DNA from: Synechococcus sp. MU1617
Lineage (GTDB): Bacteria > Cyanobacteriota > Cyanobacteriia > PCC-6307 > Cyanobiaceae
Direction: 5' to 3'
DNA: 64,000 nucleotides
NCBI RefSeq assembly: GCF_020514235.1
Contig: NZ_VTLB01000002.1
Location: forward strand, 434,001-498,000
In this document: one piece after another, positions 36,025 to 47,501 of the stretch
Layout: each line of letters opens with the position of its first letter
How positions within the stretch are numbered: the first letter of the stretch is position 1
The notes under the pieces: model-generated
What the model saw: only the letters and a program-made list of their open reading frames with translations
Told to the model about the DNA's origin: nothing
The model's database searches: none
Made by a program: the position numbers and the translations under genes

Positions 36025-38091
36025 CTAGTTCAATCTCTTGAATCCTTTGTGACACACTGCACTTTCCAGTATCTCAATTTCTTCCTTGCTATCATTGATT
36101 TGGCCTAGTTTCTCAAATATTTTTTTTAATTCTTCCATGTATCTAGCGTACTCATCTTCTTTGTGCTCTACACATGCATAATGTACGTTGCTAGCTAAAA
36201 TACCCTTTTTAAGAAGTTCCTGCGTTATGTATGTCTTGTAGATCATATTTTTTTCTCCCTCGAAATTAAATCCTGCTAGAGCTGATAACCCGTTTGTTGA
36301 GATATTGAGCCCATTGTCTCTTGCTTCTTTCATCCAAAAATCTTTCATTAAGTTGCCATTCTTCGTTATTGTCTTCCAGCTTTCCTCTCGTTCCATGATC
36401 TCCAGTGTTTTCAAGGCGGCACTCGGCCCGATTCTCTCAGTCCAGAACGTGCTGCTTATAAACGTATTTTGCGCCTCCTGCATAATCTCTTCCTTCCCCA
36501 CAACAGCTGTTATTGCATAGCCATTGCCTAATGCCTTTCCATACATCGCCATATCTGGCTCAACGCCATATTTTTTGTGCAGTCCGCCAAACGTTTCCCT
36601 AAATCCAGAAGTACATTCATCATAGATTAAGATTATCCCCTCTTTGCTGCATAACCTTCGAATCTCTTGCAAATAATTTTCTACTGGTGGTTCTGATCTT
36701 TCGACTTCCATCTTTACTACCCCTATATCATTTTCTTCAATGACTCTCTTAAATTCCTCAATATTATTGTATCTAAATGGTACAACTGTATCTTTTAACT
36801 CCTTCGGTACGCCCTTAGGTTCCAGGCCTGGTAATAAGTGCCCCTCTAGGTTTCTTGTACTTGACAAATTAGTTGATAAATACCAGTCATGCCACCCGTG
36901 ATATCCACATATAGCAACCTTGTCCTTACCAGCTGCAGCTCGAGCGATTCTTATAGCTATCGCATTGGCTTCACCTCCACTCCTTGCAAATCTGACCATA
37001 TCAGCCCATGGATTTATTGAGATTAATTTTTCTGCCAGAAGAACCTCTTCTGGGCAATTTAACGTCGACATATTTCCTTTATGTACAGTTTCTAGTACCG
37101 CTTCATCTATCTCTTCATTGGAATAACCCAGAATGTTAGTGCCTATTCCCATTATGCTCATATCCATGTATTTTATTTCTTGAAGATCCCATATGTAGCA
37201 ACCTTTTGTTCGTGAAAAATACGTAGGCCACTTCCCTGGTAAATACATTTCAGGTCGCTTTGACAGCAGCATATTTCCTCCAGGTATTACCCCCTTTGCT
37301 CTTTCCCATAACTCTTGTCCCTTGCCTATATTTTTCTCTTGTTCCACCGACAGTATATATCCTTCGTTTCGTATAGTGGCTCCATTAATTCTCGCGATTT
37401 CTGGGTTTTTGTTTAACACTTTTATTACATCGTCAATCTGATGATGATTCTTGTCGCCTTCTAATTTATCTATAATTTTTTTTATTACCTCTAAGTCCTT
37501 TTCATCGTCTACTGTTAGTCGAAAGAATTTGCGTTCTGGATGATGTTTAATGTGCTTCCATCTAATCTCTGACTGGCTCTTTCTCATCCATGGTGTTACG
37601 TGTTCTCTTTCTGATGCCAATCTCGCTTCATCTGCCGCCCTATCTAGTGTTTTTGCGTTAAACACCTCTATGTCATATCCATCCGGAACACTTAATAGCG
37701 ATTCATCTGCAGCATTTGACAGGTAATCATATGAACTTTTGGTGTAAATATCCATTATCTCATCTATTAATTTTGGATCCATAAATGGGCAATCTCCCGT
37801 CACTCTGATCACTACGTCAGCCTTGTATTGTTTTGCGCATTTTGCATATCTATCCAGCACATCATTTAGACTCCCTCTATATACCTCATGACCCTCGCCA
37901 CTTACTATCTCTGCTAGTACATCATCTGATTTGTCCGTCGAAGTAGCCATCACAACTTTATTCGTCTTTTTTGACTTTATTAATCTATCCAGCATATATA
38001 TAATCATTGGCTTTTTGTTGATCTGCCTCAGTACCTTGCCCGGCAAACGTCTAGATGACGTTCTCGCTTGTACGATGATTACACTGTTCAT
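36025..38091 (-). CDS. Fusion: SpsF-like cytidylyltransferase and class-III (GSA-type) aminotransferase
   Basis: 688 aa from the ATG at 38091, which overlaps the upstream stop (ATGA). Residues 1-235 are an SpsF-like CMP-sugar pyrophosphorylase domain: VIIVQARTSSRRLPGKVL, TSTDKSDD and VTGDCPFMDP. Residues ~255-688 are a PLP aminotransferase of the glutamate-1-semialdehyde aminomutase type: ARSGGEANAIAIRIARA, YHGWHDW, IYDECTSGFR and the PLP lysine at about 519 in YGKALGNGYAI. The fusion suggests amination and CMP activation, or two steps of one pathway, handled by a single protein. Similar fusions or pairs occur in Spore-coat/flagellin-type sugar clusters; the exact product is unknown. Confidence 0.85.
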   Translation of the reverse strand: MNSVIIVQARTSSRRLPGKVLRQINKKPMIIYMLDRLIKSKKTNKVVMATSTDKSDDVLAEIVSGEGHEVYRGSLNDVLDRYAKCAKQYKADVVIRVTGDCPFMDPKLIDEIMDIYTKSSYDYLSNAADESLLSVPDGYDIEVFNAKTLDRAADEARLASEREHVTPWMRKSQSEIRWKHIKHHPERKFFRLTVDDEKDLEVIKKIIDKLEGDKNHHQIDDVIKVLNKNPEIARINGATIRNEGYILSVEQEKNIGKGQELWERAKGVIPGGNMLLSKRPEMYLPGKWPTYFSRTKGCYIWDLQEIKYMDMSIMGIGTNILGYSNEEIDEAVLETVHKGNMSTLNCPEEVLLAEKLISINPWADMVRFARSGGEANAIAIRIARAAAGKDKVAICGYHGWHDWYLSTNLSSTRNLEGHLLPGLEPKGVPKELKDTVVPFRYNNIEEFKRVIEENDIGVVKMEVERSEPPVENYLQEIRRLCSKEGIILIYDECTSGFRETFGGLHKKYGVEPDMAMYGKALGNGYAITAVVGKEEIMQEAQNTFISSTFWTERIGPSAALKTLEIMEREESWKTITKNGNLMKDFWMKEARDNGLNISTNGLSALAGFNFEGEKNMIYKTYITQELLKKGILASNVHYACVEHKEDEYARYMEELKKIFEKLGQINDSKEEIEILESAVCHKGFKRLN

Positions 38092-38987
38092 TTTGGCCAA
38101 TTTCTTGGATCTACTATACGACTATCTTTCACCTTCCATGTTTCGTACGTTACAACCTTTTCCAGTTCTATGTCCTTCTGCCAGGCTTTAATTATTTCTT
38201 CGAAATCCTTCACTGTGCTGACACCAATCAATACTGACTCTGCGTAGTTTTGCATTTTTGCAAAAGTTACTGCTTGATCAAGAAGGCTGCTTCCCAGGCT
38301 TTCAATTTGACTCACGTATTTCTTGTGATGACTTTTTGTTGTTTCGTCTATCCAGCCAGGCCACCTCTTTTCTGGCTGTAGTAGCAATCCTTGCATAAAT
38401 ATACTTCTAATTTGAATGCTACTTCCCGTCTGTATTAGCTTTTCTATTGTCCCATTATCTATTACCCTTTGGTCATAAATTGACATTGGTAGCTGTACGA
38501 CTTCTAGCAATTCTCTTGGTATTCTGTCTATTTCCTTCCCATCGTATATAGATACACCTGCACGGTTCAACCTATTGCTCTCTTTTTGTTTTTCAATCCA
38601 TCGACTGAACGCCTTAATTTTCTCTGGGCTCGCATCACCCGTATCATGTATTAATAACGTGTCTAGTTTGTTTATTTTGAGGCTTTCAAGCGTGTTGTTT
38701 AAATCTATGTCCCATTTTGCTCTGATATCACTTACTTTTTCATTCCCGTCGTTTATCTTGATTTTACTTGTTATATGCAGCTCTATATCCTTTTTTATGT
38801 TTCCAATAATTTCCTGTGATCTTCCATAGCACAATGCGGTGTCTACGTGATTTATCTCATGCTTTGCCGCTATTTGAAGCAGCTTATAGGCCTCATCTTC
38901 ATTTATTGCTGACTCTTGGTTTGTTATTCCATAATTTTGCCCGAATTGTGCTGTACCCAAGCAAAGTTTTGGTTCAACCATCGACAT
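38088..38987 (-). CDS. Aldo-keto reductase
   Basis: 299 aa TIM-barrel oxidoreductase. Seen: LCLGTAQFGQNYGI near the N-terminus, VDTALCYGRSQEIIG with the AKR active-site Asp and Tyr, LDTLLIHDT, and late ESVLIGVSTVKDFEEII for the NADPH site. Relatives sit in nucleotide-sugar clusters next to SpsF-like genes. It overlaps the fusion gene by 4 bp and begins 9 bp after the PseB-like gene, so all four genes of the operon are tightly packed. Substrate unknown, probably a keto sugar. Confidence 0.8.
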   Translation of the reverse strand: MSMVEPKLCLGTAQFGQNYGITNQESAINEDEAYKLLQIAAKHEINHVDTALCYGRSQEIIGNIKKDIELHITSKIKINDGNEKVSDIRAKWDIDLNNTLESLKINKLDTLLIHDTGDASPEKIKAFSRWIEKQKESNRLNRAGVSIYDGKEIDRIPRELLEVVQLPMSIYDQRVIDNGTIEKLIQTGSSIQIRSIFMQGLLLQPEKRWPGWIDETTKSHHKKYVSQIESLGSSLLDQAVTFAKMQNYAESVLIGVSTVKDFEEIIKAWQKDIELEKVVTYETWKVKDSRIVDPRNWPK

Positions 38988-38996
38988 TCACTCTTT

Positions 38997-40001
38997 TCAG
39001 ACGGGCTCGAAATCCTTGTCGATATTCTGCTTTATAAGTCTTCTGATTTCTTCAGGCGTGAGGAAGTCTTCGTTTTCCCCTGAATTGTATGAAAAACCTT
39101 CTTGCACTTTATTGGTGTTTTCCTTCTCCTTTATGTATCTCTCTAGTAGTTTTCCATCGCTTGGCAATATTGCAAAGTACTTACCCATGCGTACAGTCGT
39201 TGCGCTATCGGATCGTGTGATCATTTCTTCGTGGATTTTTTCACCTGGCCTGACTCCTACAATCTCCTTTTTACAGTTAGGTCCAATCGCTTCTGCTACG
39301 TCCGTTATTTTATAGCTGGGTATTTTGGGCACAAAAAGCTCGCCGCCTTCGGCATTTAATAATGCCCATCTCACCATTTCTACCCCTTGATCCAAGGATA
39401 TATTGAATCTCGTCATAGAAGCGTCAGTTATTGGTAGTGTTCCCTCTTTCGCTTTTTTTAAGAAAAATGGTATGACTGATCCTCTTGATCCCATCACGTT
39501 TCCGTACCTTACAACCGAAAATTTGAGGTCTCTGCTTCCTTTGATGTTATTCGCTGCTATAAATAGTTTGTCTGAGCATAGCTTTGTTGCGCCGTACAGA
39601 TTTATCGGCGCTGCAGCTTTGTCTGTGCTTAGTGCAACCACATTTTTTACTTCTGTATCCATACAGGCTTGAACGACATTTTCGCTTCCTAAAACGTTTG
39701 TATTTATGAATTCGATGGGATTGTATTCTGCTGCTGGAACTTGCTTTAACGCAGCTGCATGAATCACTGTGTCTATTCCCTCCATTGCTCTTTTTAGTCT
39801 TTCTCGGTCTCTAATATCCCCAAGAAAAAACCTAAGTTGTGGATATCTTTTTTCTGGAAAATGTTGTTGCATTTCCCATTGTTTCAATTCGTCTCTGCTG
39901 AAGACTACTAATCTCTCAATCGTTTCGCATGTTTCCAGCACGTTAGACACAAACGCTTTTCCGAAGCTTCCGGTCCCGCCTGTGATCAATACTTGCTTCA
40001 T
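38997..40001 (-). CDS. pseB: UDP-N-acetylglucosamine 4,6-dehydratase (inverting), PseB-like
   Basis: 334 aa. Extended SDR that makes the 4-keto-6-deoxy sugar from UDP-GlcNAc, first step to pseudaminic-type and other amino sugars. Seen: GGTGSFGKAF at about 8-17, HAAALKQVPAAEYNP (a signature of this subfamily), catalytic region ALSTDKAAAPINLYGATK and RYGNVMGSRGSVIP, then VRPGEKIHEEM. It is first in a four-gene operon with an aldo-keto reductase, the SpsF/aminotransferase fusion and the carbamoyltransferase. A standalone PseC-type aminotransferase is absent; the fused class-III aminotransferase may take its place. Confidence 0.92.
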   Translation of the reverse strand: MKQVLITGGTGSFGKAFVSNVLETCETIERLVVFSRDELKQWEMQQHFPEKRYPQLRFFLGDIRDRERLKRAMEGIDTVIHAAALKQVPAAEYNPIEFINTNVLGSENVVQACMDTEVKNVVALSTDKAAAPINLYGATKLCSDKLFIAANNIKGSRDLKFSVVRYGNVMGSRGSVIPFFLKKAKEGTLPITDASMTRFNISLDQGVEMVRWALLNAEGGELFVPKIPSYKITDVAEAIGPNCKKEIVGVRPGEKIHEEMITRSDSATTVRMGKYFAILPSDGKLLERYIKEKENTNKVQEGFSYNSGENEDFLTPEEIRRLIKQNIDKDFEPV

Positions 40002-40016
40002 TGTTGGGATAAGTCA

Positions 40017-40035
40017 GCCCCACTTTAAGTGGGGC
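40017..40035 (-). terminator. Perfect inverted repeat at the tktA / island junction, possible terminator
   Basis: GCCCCACTT and AAGTGGGGC form a 9-bp perfect stem with a single-base centre (in practice an 8-bp stem with a 3-nt loop). It lies just after the tktA stop on the minus strand and before the pseB-like start. No U-run follows on the minus strand, so it may be a weak terminator or an mRNA-stabilising hairpin. It marks the right edge of the island. Confidence 0.5.
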
Positions 40036-40055
40036 ACCTTGTGATTTCGATTGGC

Positions 40056-42065
<2,010 letters not shown>

Positions 42066-42119
42066 GGTGTTAAGAGGAAAAGTTGGAGCGATTTTGACGC
42101 ACGGCGTGAGCGCGAAGGC

Positions 42120-43367
42120 TCAGTTGGCGCGTTTGAAAGCCAGGCAGACGTTGTGGCCGCCGAAGCCGAAGGAGTTGGACAAGACGGTCCCCAGTGTCTG
42201 ATCCCGCGCCTGATTGGGCACGACATCCAGATCACAGTCTGGGTCCGGGGTGGTGTGGTTGATCGTGGGGGGAACGATGCCGTGTTGCAGCGCCAGCACG
42301 CAGGCCACGGCTTCGATGCCGCCGGAGCCACCCAGCAAGTGACCGGTCATGGATTTGGTGGAGCTCACCGGAATCTGCAGTGCCCGATCACCCAGGGCGC
42401 TTTTGATCGCCGAGGTTTCGTTTTTGTCATTCGCCGGGGTGCTGGTGCCGTGGGCGTTGACGTAATCGATCTCCGAAGGATCAATCCCGCCATCGTCCAG
42501 GGCCAGGCGCATGGCTTCGGCGCCGCCGACGCCGCCCGGCGTGGGTGAGGTGATGTGGTGGGCATCGCAGGTCATTCCGTAACCCACCACTTCGCCGAGG
42601 ATCGTGGCGCCACGGGCCTGGGCATGCTCGAGGGTTTCGAGCACCAGCACGCCGGCGCCCTCTCCGATCACAAAGCCATCCCGCTCCTTGTCGAACGGAC
42701 GGCTGGCCGTGGCCGGATCGTCGTTGCGGAACGACAGGGCCTTGGCGCTGGCGAAGCCGGCCACCCCCAGCGGGGTGATCGCTGATTCGGCGCCACCGCA
42801 GACCATCGCGTCGGCTTTGCCCAGCTGCAGCAGCCGGAAGGCATCGCCAACGGCATTGGAGCCGGCAGCGCAGGCCGTGGCCACCGCAGAGCTGGGCCCC
42901 TTGGTGCCTAAAGCAATGGCGGCAAGGCCCGTGGCCATGTTGGGAATCATCATCGGCACCGTGAACGGGCTCACCCGCCCAGGGCCGCGACCCTCCAGTA
43001 CGTGGGCCTGCGTTTCCATCGTCAGCAGACCGCCGACGCCGGAACCGATGATCGTGCCGATCCGATCCGCATTCGCGTCGTTGATCTCAAGGCCGGCATG
43101 GGCAACGGCTTGTTTGGCCGCTACCACTCCGAACTTGCAGAACCGATCCCAGCGCTTGGCTTCCTTCGGTTCGATGAAGCCGGACGGATCGAAATCCTTC
43201 ACCTCCGCCGCAAAGCGGCAGGCGTGCTCGGATGCATCGAACAGGGTGATGGCCTCCACTCCGTTCCTGCCGGAGGTGAGGCCGTTCCAGTAGTCCTGAA
43301 CCGTGTTGCCGATCGGTGTGACCGCGCCGAGGCCGGTAATGACGACGCGATGGAGACCATCCACCAT
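42120..43367 (-). CDS. fabF: Beta-ketoacyl-ACP synthase II (KAS II)
   Basis: 415 aa. Extends acyl-ACP by two carbons in fatty-acid synthesis. The Cys-His-His triad is visible: the nucleophile in ATACAAGSNAVGDA, the first His in NAHGTSTPANDKNET and the second in SMTGHLLGGSGG. The N-terminus RVVITGLGAVTPIGN and C-terminal SNSFGFGGHN are classic for the family. It is 8 bp downstream of acpP in the same direction, so acyl carrier and condensing enzyme are co-transcribed. Confidence 0.97.
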   Translation of the reverse strand: MVDGLHRVVITGLGAVTPIGNTVQDYWNGLTSGRNGVEAITLFDASEHACRFAAEVKDFDPSGFIEPKEAKRWDRFCKFGVVAAKQAVAHAGLEINDANADRIGTIIGSGVGGLLTMETQAHVLEGRGPGRVSPFTVPMMIPNMATGLAAIALGTKGPSSAVATACAAGSNAVGDAFRLLQLGKADAMVCGGAESAITPLGVAGFASAKALSFRNDDPATASRPFDKERDGFVIGEGAGVLVLETLEHAQARGATILGEVVGYGMTCDAHHITSPTPGGVGGAEAMRLALDDGGIDPSEIDYVNAHGTSTPANDKNETSAIKSALGDRALQIPVSSTKSMTGHLLGGSGGIEAVACVLALQHGIVPPTINHTTPDPDCDLDVVPNQARDQTLGTVLSNSFGFGGHNVCLAFKRAN

Positions 43368-43375
43368 TGCGTTGC

Positions 43376-44009
<634 letters not shown>

Positions 44010-44035
44010 TTTGCCTCGTTTCACCTCATAAGCTC

Positions 44036-44061
44036 AGCCCGGCTTCAGCCGGGCTTTTTTT
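44036..44061 (+). terminator. Rho-independent terminator of psaC
   Basis: AGCCCGGC and GCCGGGCT form an 8-bp GC-rich stem around a four-base TTCA loop, followed by a run of Ts. It starts 26 bp after the psaC stop. The T-run ends only 2 bp before the glmS start codon at 44064. Confidence 0.93.
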
Positions 44062-44063
44062 GT

Positions 44064-45953
44064 ATGTGCGGAATCGTTGCCCTGGTCGGCTCCCGAGAAG
44101 CGGCGCCTCAGCTCCTGGAGGGCCTGCGGCAGTTGGAGTATCGCGGTTACGACTCCGCTGGGATTGCCACGGTGGCCGCCCAGGGGCAGCTGACCTGCCT
44201 GCGGGCCAAGGGCAAGCTGCGCAACCTCACCGCTTGTTTTGACGCAGAAGGGGCTCCCGGCCAATGCGGCATCGGCCACACCCGCTGGGCCACCCATGGC
44301 AAGCCGGAAGAGCGCAATGCCCACCCGCACCGCAGCAGCGATGGCGCGGTGGCTGTGGTGCAGAACGGAATCATTGAGAACCATCGGGCCCTGCGGGAGC
44401 AGCTTGAGGCTGCAGGAGTGGAGTTCCAGTCGGAAACAGACACCGAGGTGATCCCGCACCTCTTGGCAGCTGAGCTGCAGCAACTACAGGCCGAAGCCCG
44501 AATACCCGGGGGTGGCTTGTTGCTGGAGGCTTTGCAGCGGGTGCTTCCCAAGCTGCAGGGGGCCTACGCCCTGGCGGTGATCTGGGATCAGGCGCCAGGG
44601 GCGTTGGTGGTGGCCCGCAAGGCGGCCCCGCTGTTGATCGGTTTGGGGGAAGGGGAATTTCTCTGTGCCAGCGACACACCGGCCTTGGCGGGCTTCACAC
44701 GCACGATCCTGCCGATGGAAGACGGCGAGGTGGCCCTGCTCTCACCTCTGGGTGTGGAGCTCTACGACGCCGCAGGGGTGCGCCAACAACGCATGCCCAC
44801 CCAGCTCAGCGGTGTGGACCACGTGGCCGACAAGCGCGAGTTCCGCCACTTCATGCTCAAGGAAATCCACGAGCAACCGGAGACGGCCGAGCTTTGGGTG
44901 ACCCGTCATCTGCCCCAGGGATTGCCGGTTGAGCAGCCCGTGGCGCTGCCGCTGGACGATGCCTTTTACGCCGGCATTGAGCGGATTCAGATCCTGGCCT
45001 GCGGCACCAGCCGTCACGCTGCGCTGGTGGGGGCTTATTTGCTGGAGCAGTTCGCCGGGATCCCCACGTCGGTGCACTACGCCAGTGAATTCCGCTATTC
45101 CCCGCCCCCGCTGGCCCCCCACACCCTCACCATCGGGGTAACCCAGTCCGGTGAAACGGCAGACACCCTCGCCGCCCTGGCCATGGAGGCGGAGCGGCGT
45201 CTGGCCCATGGGGATCCGGCCTTTGCGCCCCGCCAGCTGGGGGTAACCAACCGACCGGAAAGCTCCCTCTCGCGCCAGGTGCCCCACATCCTCGACATCG
45301 GGGCCGGTATTGAGGTCGGCGTGGCGGCCACCAAGACGTTCCTCGGTCAGCTCTTGGCCTTCTATGGCCTCGCGATGGCCTTTGCCGCCCGGCGTGGCGC
45401 TCGCCCCGCGGCGGAGATCAAGGCCCTGGCGGATGAACTCCGCAGCCTGCCCCAGCAGCTGCGCCAGTTGTTGGCGCTGCACGATGAGCGCTCAGCCGCC
45501 CTGGCCCATCGCTTCGCCGACACCCAGGACGTGATTTTCCTGGGCCGGGGAATCAATTACCCGATCGCCCTTGAGGGGGCCTTGAAGCTCAAGGAGATCA
45601 GCTACATCCATGCCGAGGGCTACCCGGCCGGAGAGATGAAGCATGGTCCGATTGCTCTGCTCGATTCCCGCGTACCGGTGGTGTCGATCGCTGTCCCCGG
45701 TGTGGTGTTCGAGAAGGTGCTCAGCAATGCGCAAGAGGCCAAGGCCCGCGATGCCCAATTGATCGGTGTGGCGCCCCAAGGGCCCGACACCGATCTGTTT
45801 GATGAATTGCTGCCGGTGCCTTCCGTGAGCGAGTGGATCAGCCCTCTGCTCACCGTGGTGCCGATGCAGTTGCTGAGTTATCACATCGCAGCTCATCGCG
45901 GCCTGGATGTGGATCAACCCCGCAACCTGGCCAAGAGCGTCACGGTGGAGTGA
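44064..45953 (+). CDS. glmS: Glutamine-fructose-6-phosphate aminotransferase (isomerising)
   Basis: 629 aa. Makes glucosamine-6-phosphate, entry to peptidoglycan and LPS amino sugars. The start is fixed because Cys2 must become the N-terminal nucleophile: MCGIVALVG. The glutaminase half has LEYRGYDSAG, HTRWATHG and QNGIIENH; the isomerase half has two SIS domains with LACGTSRHAALVG and VTQSGETADT, and ends in the family tail PRNLAKSVTVE. There is no room for a normal ribosome site between the psaC terminator and the ATG. It converges with manC, 3 bp apart. Confidence 0.97.
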   Translation: MCGIVALVGSREAAPQLLEGLRQLEYRGYDSAGIATVAAQGQLTCLRAKGKLRNLTACFDAEGAPGQCGIGHTRWATHGKPEERNAHPHRSSDGAVAVVQNGIIENHRALREQLEAAGVEFQSETDTEVIPHLLAAELQQLQAEARIPGGGLLLEALQRVLPKLQGAYALAVIWDQAPGALVVARKAAPLLIGLGEGEFLCASDTPALAGFTRTILPMEDGEVALLSPLGVELYDAAGVRQQRMPTQLSGVDHVADKREFRHFMLKEIHEQPETAELWVTRHLPQGLPVEQPVALPLDDAFYAGIERIQILACGTSRHAALVGAYLLEQFAGIPTSVHYASEFRYSPPPLAPHTLTIGVTQSGETADTLAALAMEAERRLAHGDPAFAPRQLGVTNRPESSLSRQVPHILDIGAGIEVGVAATKTFLGQLLAFYGLAMAFAARRGARPAAEIKALADELRSLPQQLRQLLALHDERSAALAHRFADTQDVIFLGRGINYPIALEGALKLKEISYIHAEGYPAGEMKHGPIALLDSRVPVVSIAVPGVVFEKVLSNAQEAKARDAQLIGVAPQGPDTDLFDELLPVPSVSEWISPLLTVVPMQLLSYHIAAHRGLDVDQPRNLAKSVTVE

Positions 45954-45956
45954 TCC

Positions 45957-47432
45957 TCAGCTGGCATTCATGCTGAGATCACTACTGCTGAGGTCGCTGC
46001 GGCCGTAGCGGTCCTGGAAGCGCACGATGTCGTCTTCACCGAGGTACTCGCCGCTCTGCACTTCAATCAGTTCCACCGGGATCCGGCCAGGGTTGGAGAG
46101 GCGGTGTTTGCAGCCCATCGGGATATAGGTGCTCTGGTTTTCCCCCACCAGCTGCTCGGAGCCGTCGCGCTCCACCAGGGCTGTGCCCTTCACCACCACC
46201 CAGTGTTCGGCGCGGTGGTGGTGCATCTGCAGTGAGAGGCTTGCGCCGGGTTTCACCGAGATTCGTTTCACCTGCCAGCGGGTTCCTTCGGTGACGCCCG
46301 TGTAATGGCCCCAGGGGCGATAGATCTTGCGGTGGGCCTTGCCCTCGGGGCTGCCAGCTGCCTCCAGCTGCTTCACCACCGTCTTGATCTCCTGAGCTTT
46401 GGAGCGATCCGCAATCAACACGGCGTCGTCGGTTTCCACCACCACGAGGTTTTCAACCCCCAGCCCCACCACCAAGCGGTGTTCGCTGCGCAAGTAGCAG
46501 TTGCGGCTGCCTTCGGCGATCACGTGGCCCTGCACCACATTCCCTTGGGAATCGCGGTTCTCAGAGGTTTCCCAGAGAGCACTCCAGCTGCCCACATCGC
46601 TCCAGCCCGCGTCCAGCGGCAGCACACTGCCCAGTTCTGTTTTCTCCATCACGGCCACATCAATGGCCACGTTGGGGCACTTGGCAAAGGCCTCCCGCTC
46701 CAGACGATGGAATTCCAGGTCGGCGGTGTCCTGCTCCAGGGCTGCTCGGCAGCAGCTCACCACCTCTGGGGCCAGACGCTCCAGTTCCGCCAGCATGGCG
46801 CTGGCGCGGAACAGGAACATGCCGCTGTTCCAAGTAAAACGTCCGGTGGCTAGGAGCTGCTCTGCTGTGGCCTGGTCCGGCTTTTCCACAAAGCGCTTGA
46901 TCGGCACATGGGCCGGTCCACCGAGGGAGAAGGGTTCGCTGGCCTCGATGTAGCCATAACCAGTTTCTGGGGCCGTCGGCACGATGCCGAAGGTCACCAG
47001 GCGGCCTTCTTCGGCGGGCTTGCGGCCGGCGTCGATGGCCTGGCGGAATTGGGCGGCATCGCGGATTAGGTGATCCGCCGCCAGCACCAGCAGCAGCGGG
47101 TCGTCGCCGCTGGCCGTGGCTTGTAGTGCGGCCACCGTCACCGCCGGGGCGGTGTTGCGGCCCATCGGTTCCAGCAGGATCGCGTTGGGCTCCACGCCGA
47201 TCTGGCGCATTTGCTCGGCCACGATGAAGCGGTGATCTTCGTTGCAGAGCAACAGCGGAGCCGCGAGGGCCTCCAGGCCATTGAGGCGTTGCTGGGTCTG
47301 TTGCAGCAGCGTCGCTTCGCCGTCACCACTTAACGGCCAGTACTGCTTGGGGTAACTCGCCCGAGATAGAGGCCACAGCCGTGTGCCGGTTCCTCCGCAA
47401 AGGATCACAGGAATCAGCGGTGTGGCGGCCAT
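45957..47432 (-). CDS. manC: Mannose-1-phosphate guanylyltransferase / mannose-6-phosphate isomerase
   Basis: 491 aa bifunctional type II PMI-GMP. The N-terminal pyrophosphorylase signature CGGTGTRLWPLSRASYPKQY is at about 12-31 and the sugar site FVEKPD follows; the C-terminal cupin isomerase domain has RPWGHYTGV, VKPGASLSLQMHHHRAEHW and the metal-binding histidines. It supplies GDP-mannose for O-antigen, capsule and GDP-deoxyhexoses such as fucose. GC-rich core, outside the AT-rich island but functionally linked to it. Confidence 0.95.
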   Translation of the reverse strand: MAATPLIPVILCGGTGTRLWPLSRASYPKQYWPLSGDGEATLLQQTQQRLNGLEALAAPLLLCNEDHRFIVAEQMRQIGVEPNAILLEPMGRNTAPAVTVAALQATASGDDPLLLVLAADHLIRDAAQFRQAIDAGRKPAEEGRLVTFGIVPTAPETGYGYIEASEPFSLGGPAHVPIKRFVEKPDQATAEQLLATGRFTWNSGMFLFRASAMLAELERLAPEVVSCCRAALEQDTADLEFHRLEREAFAKCPNVAIDVAVMEKTELGSVLPLDAGWSDVGSWSALWETSENRDSQGNVVQGHVIAEGSRNCYLRSEHRLVVGLGVENLVVVETDDAVLIADRSKAQEIKTVVKQLEAAGSPEGKAHRKIYRPWGHYTGVTEGTRWQVKRISVKPGASLSLQMHHHRAEHWVVVKGTALVERDGSEQLVGENQSTYIPMGCKHRLSNPGRIPVELIEVQSGEYLGEDDIVRFQDRYGRSDLSSSDLSMNAS

Positions 47433-47501
47433 CGTGTCCTGGAGACGGTGACCCAGATTCGCTCGCCCCAGGGGCTTCTGTCGATGCCCGCAAGAGATTT
47501 G

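Larger units (their letters stand above)
9984..40001. other. AT-rich surface-polysaccharide genomic island between thiC and tktA
   Basis: Nearly 30 kb of mostly AT-rich genes for nucleotide-sugar synthesis, modification and glycosyl transfer, bounded by GC-rich core genes thiC and tktA. No transposase, integrase, tRNA or flanking repeat was seen at either edge, so exchange by homologous recombination in the flanking core genes is more likely than site-specific integration. A GC-richer block (about 12.9-16.8 kb) lies inside. No ABC transporter, flippase or polymerase gene is in this segment, so export of the glycan must use genes elsewhere. Confidence 0.8.

Noticed and set aside
9984-40001. 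Prophage or integrative element
   Set aside because: No integrase, phage structural gene, transposase, flanking tRNA or direct repeat seen at the borders.
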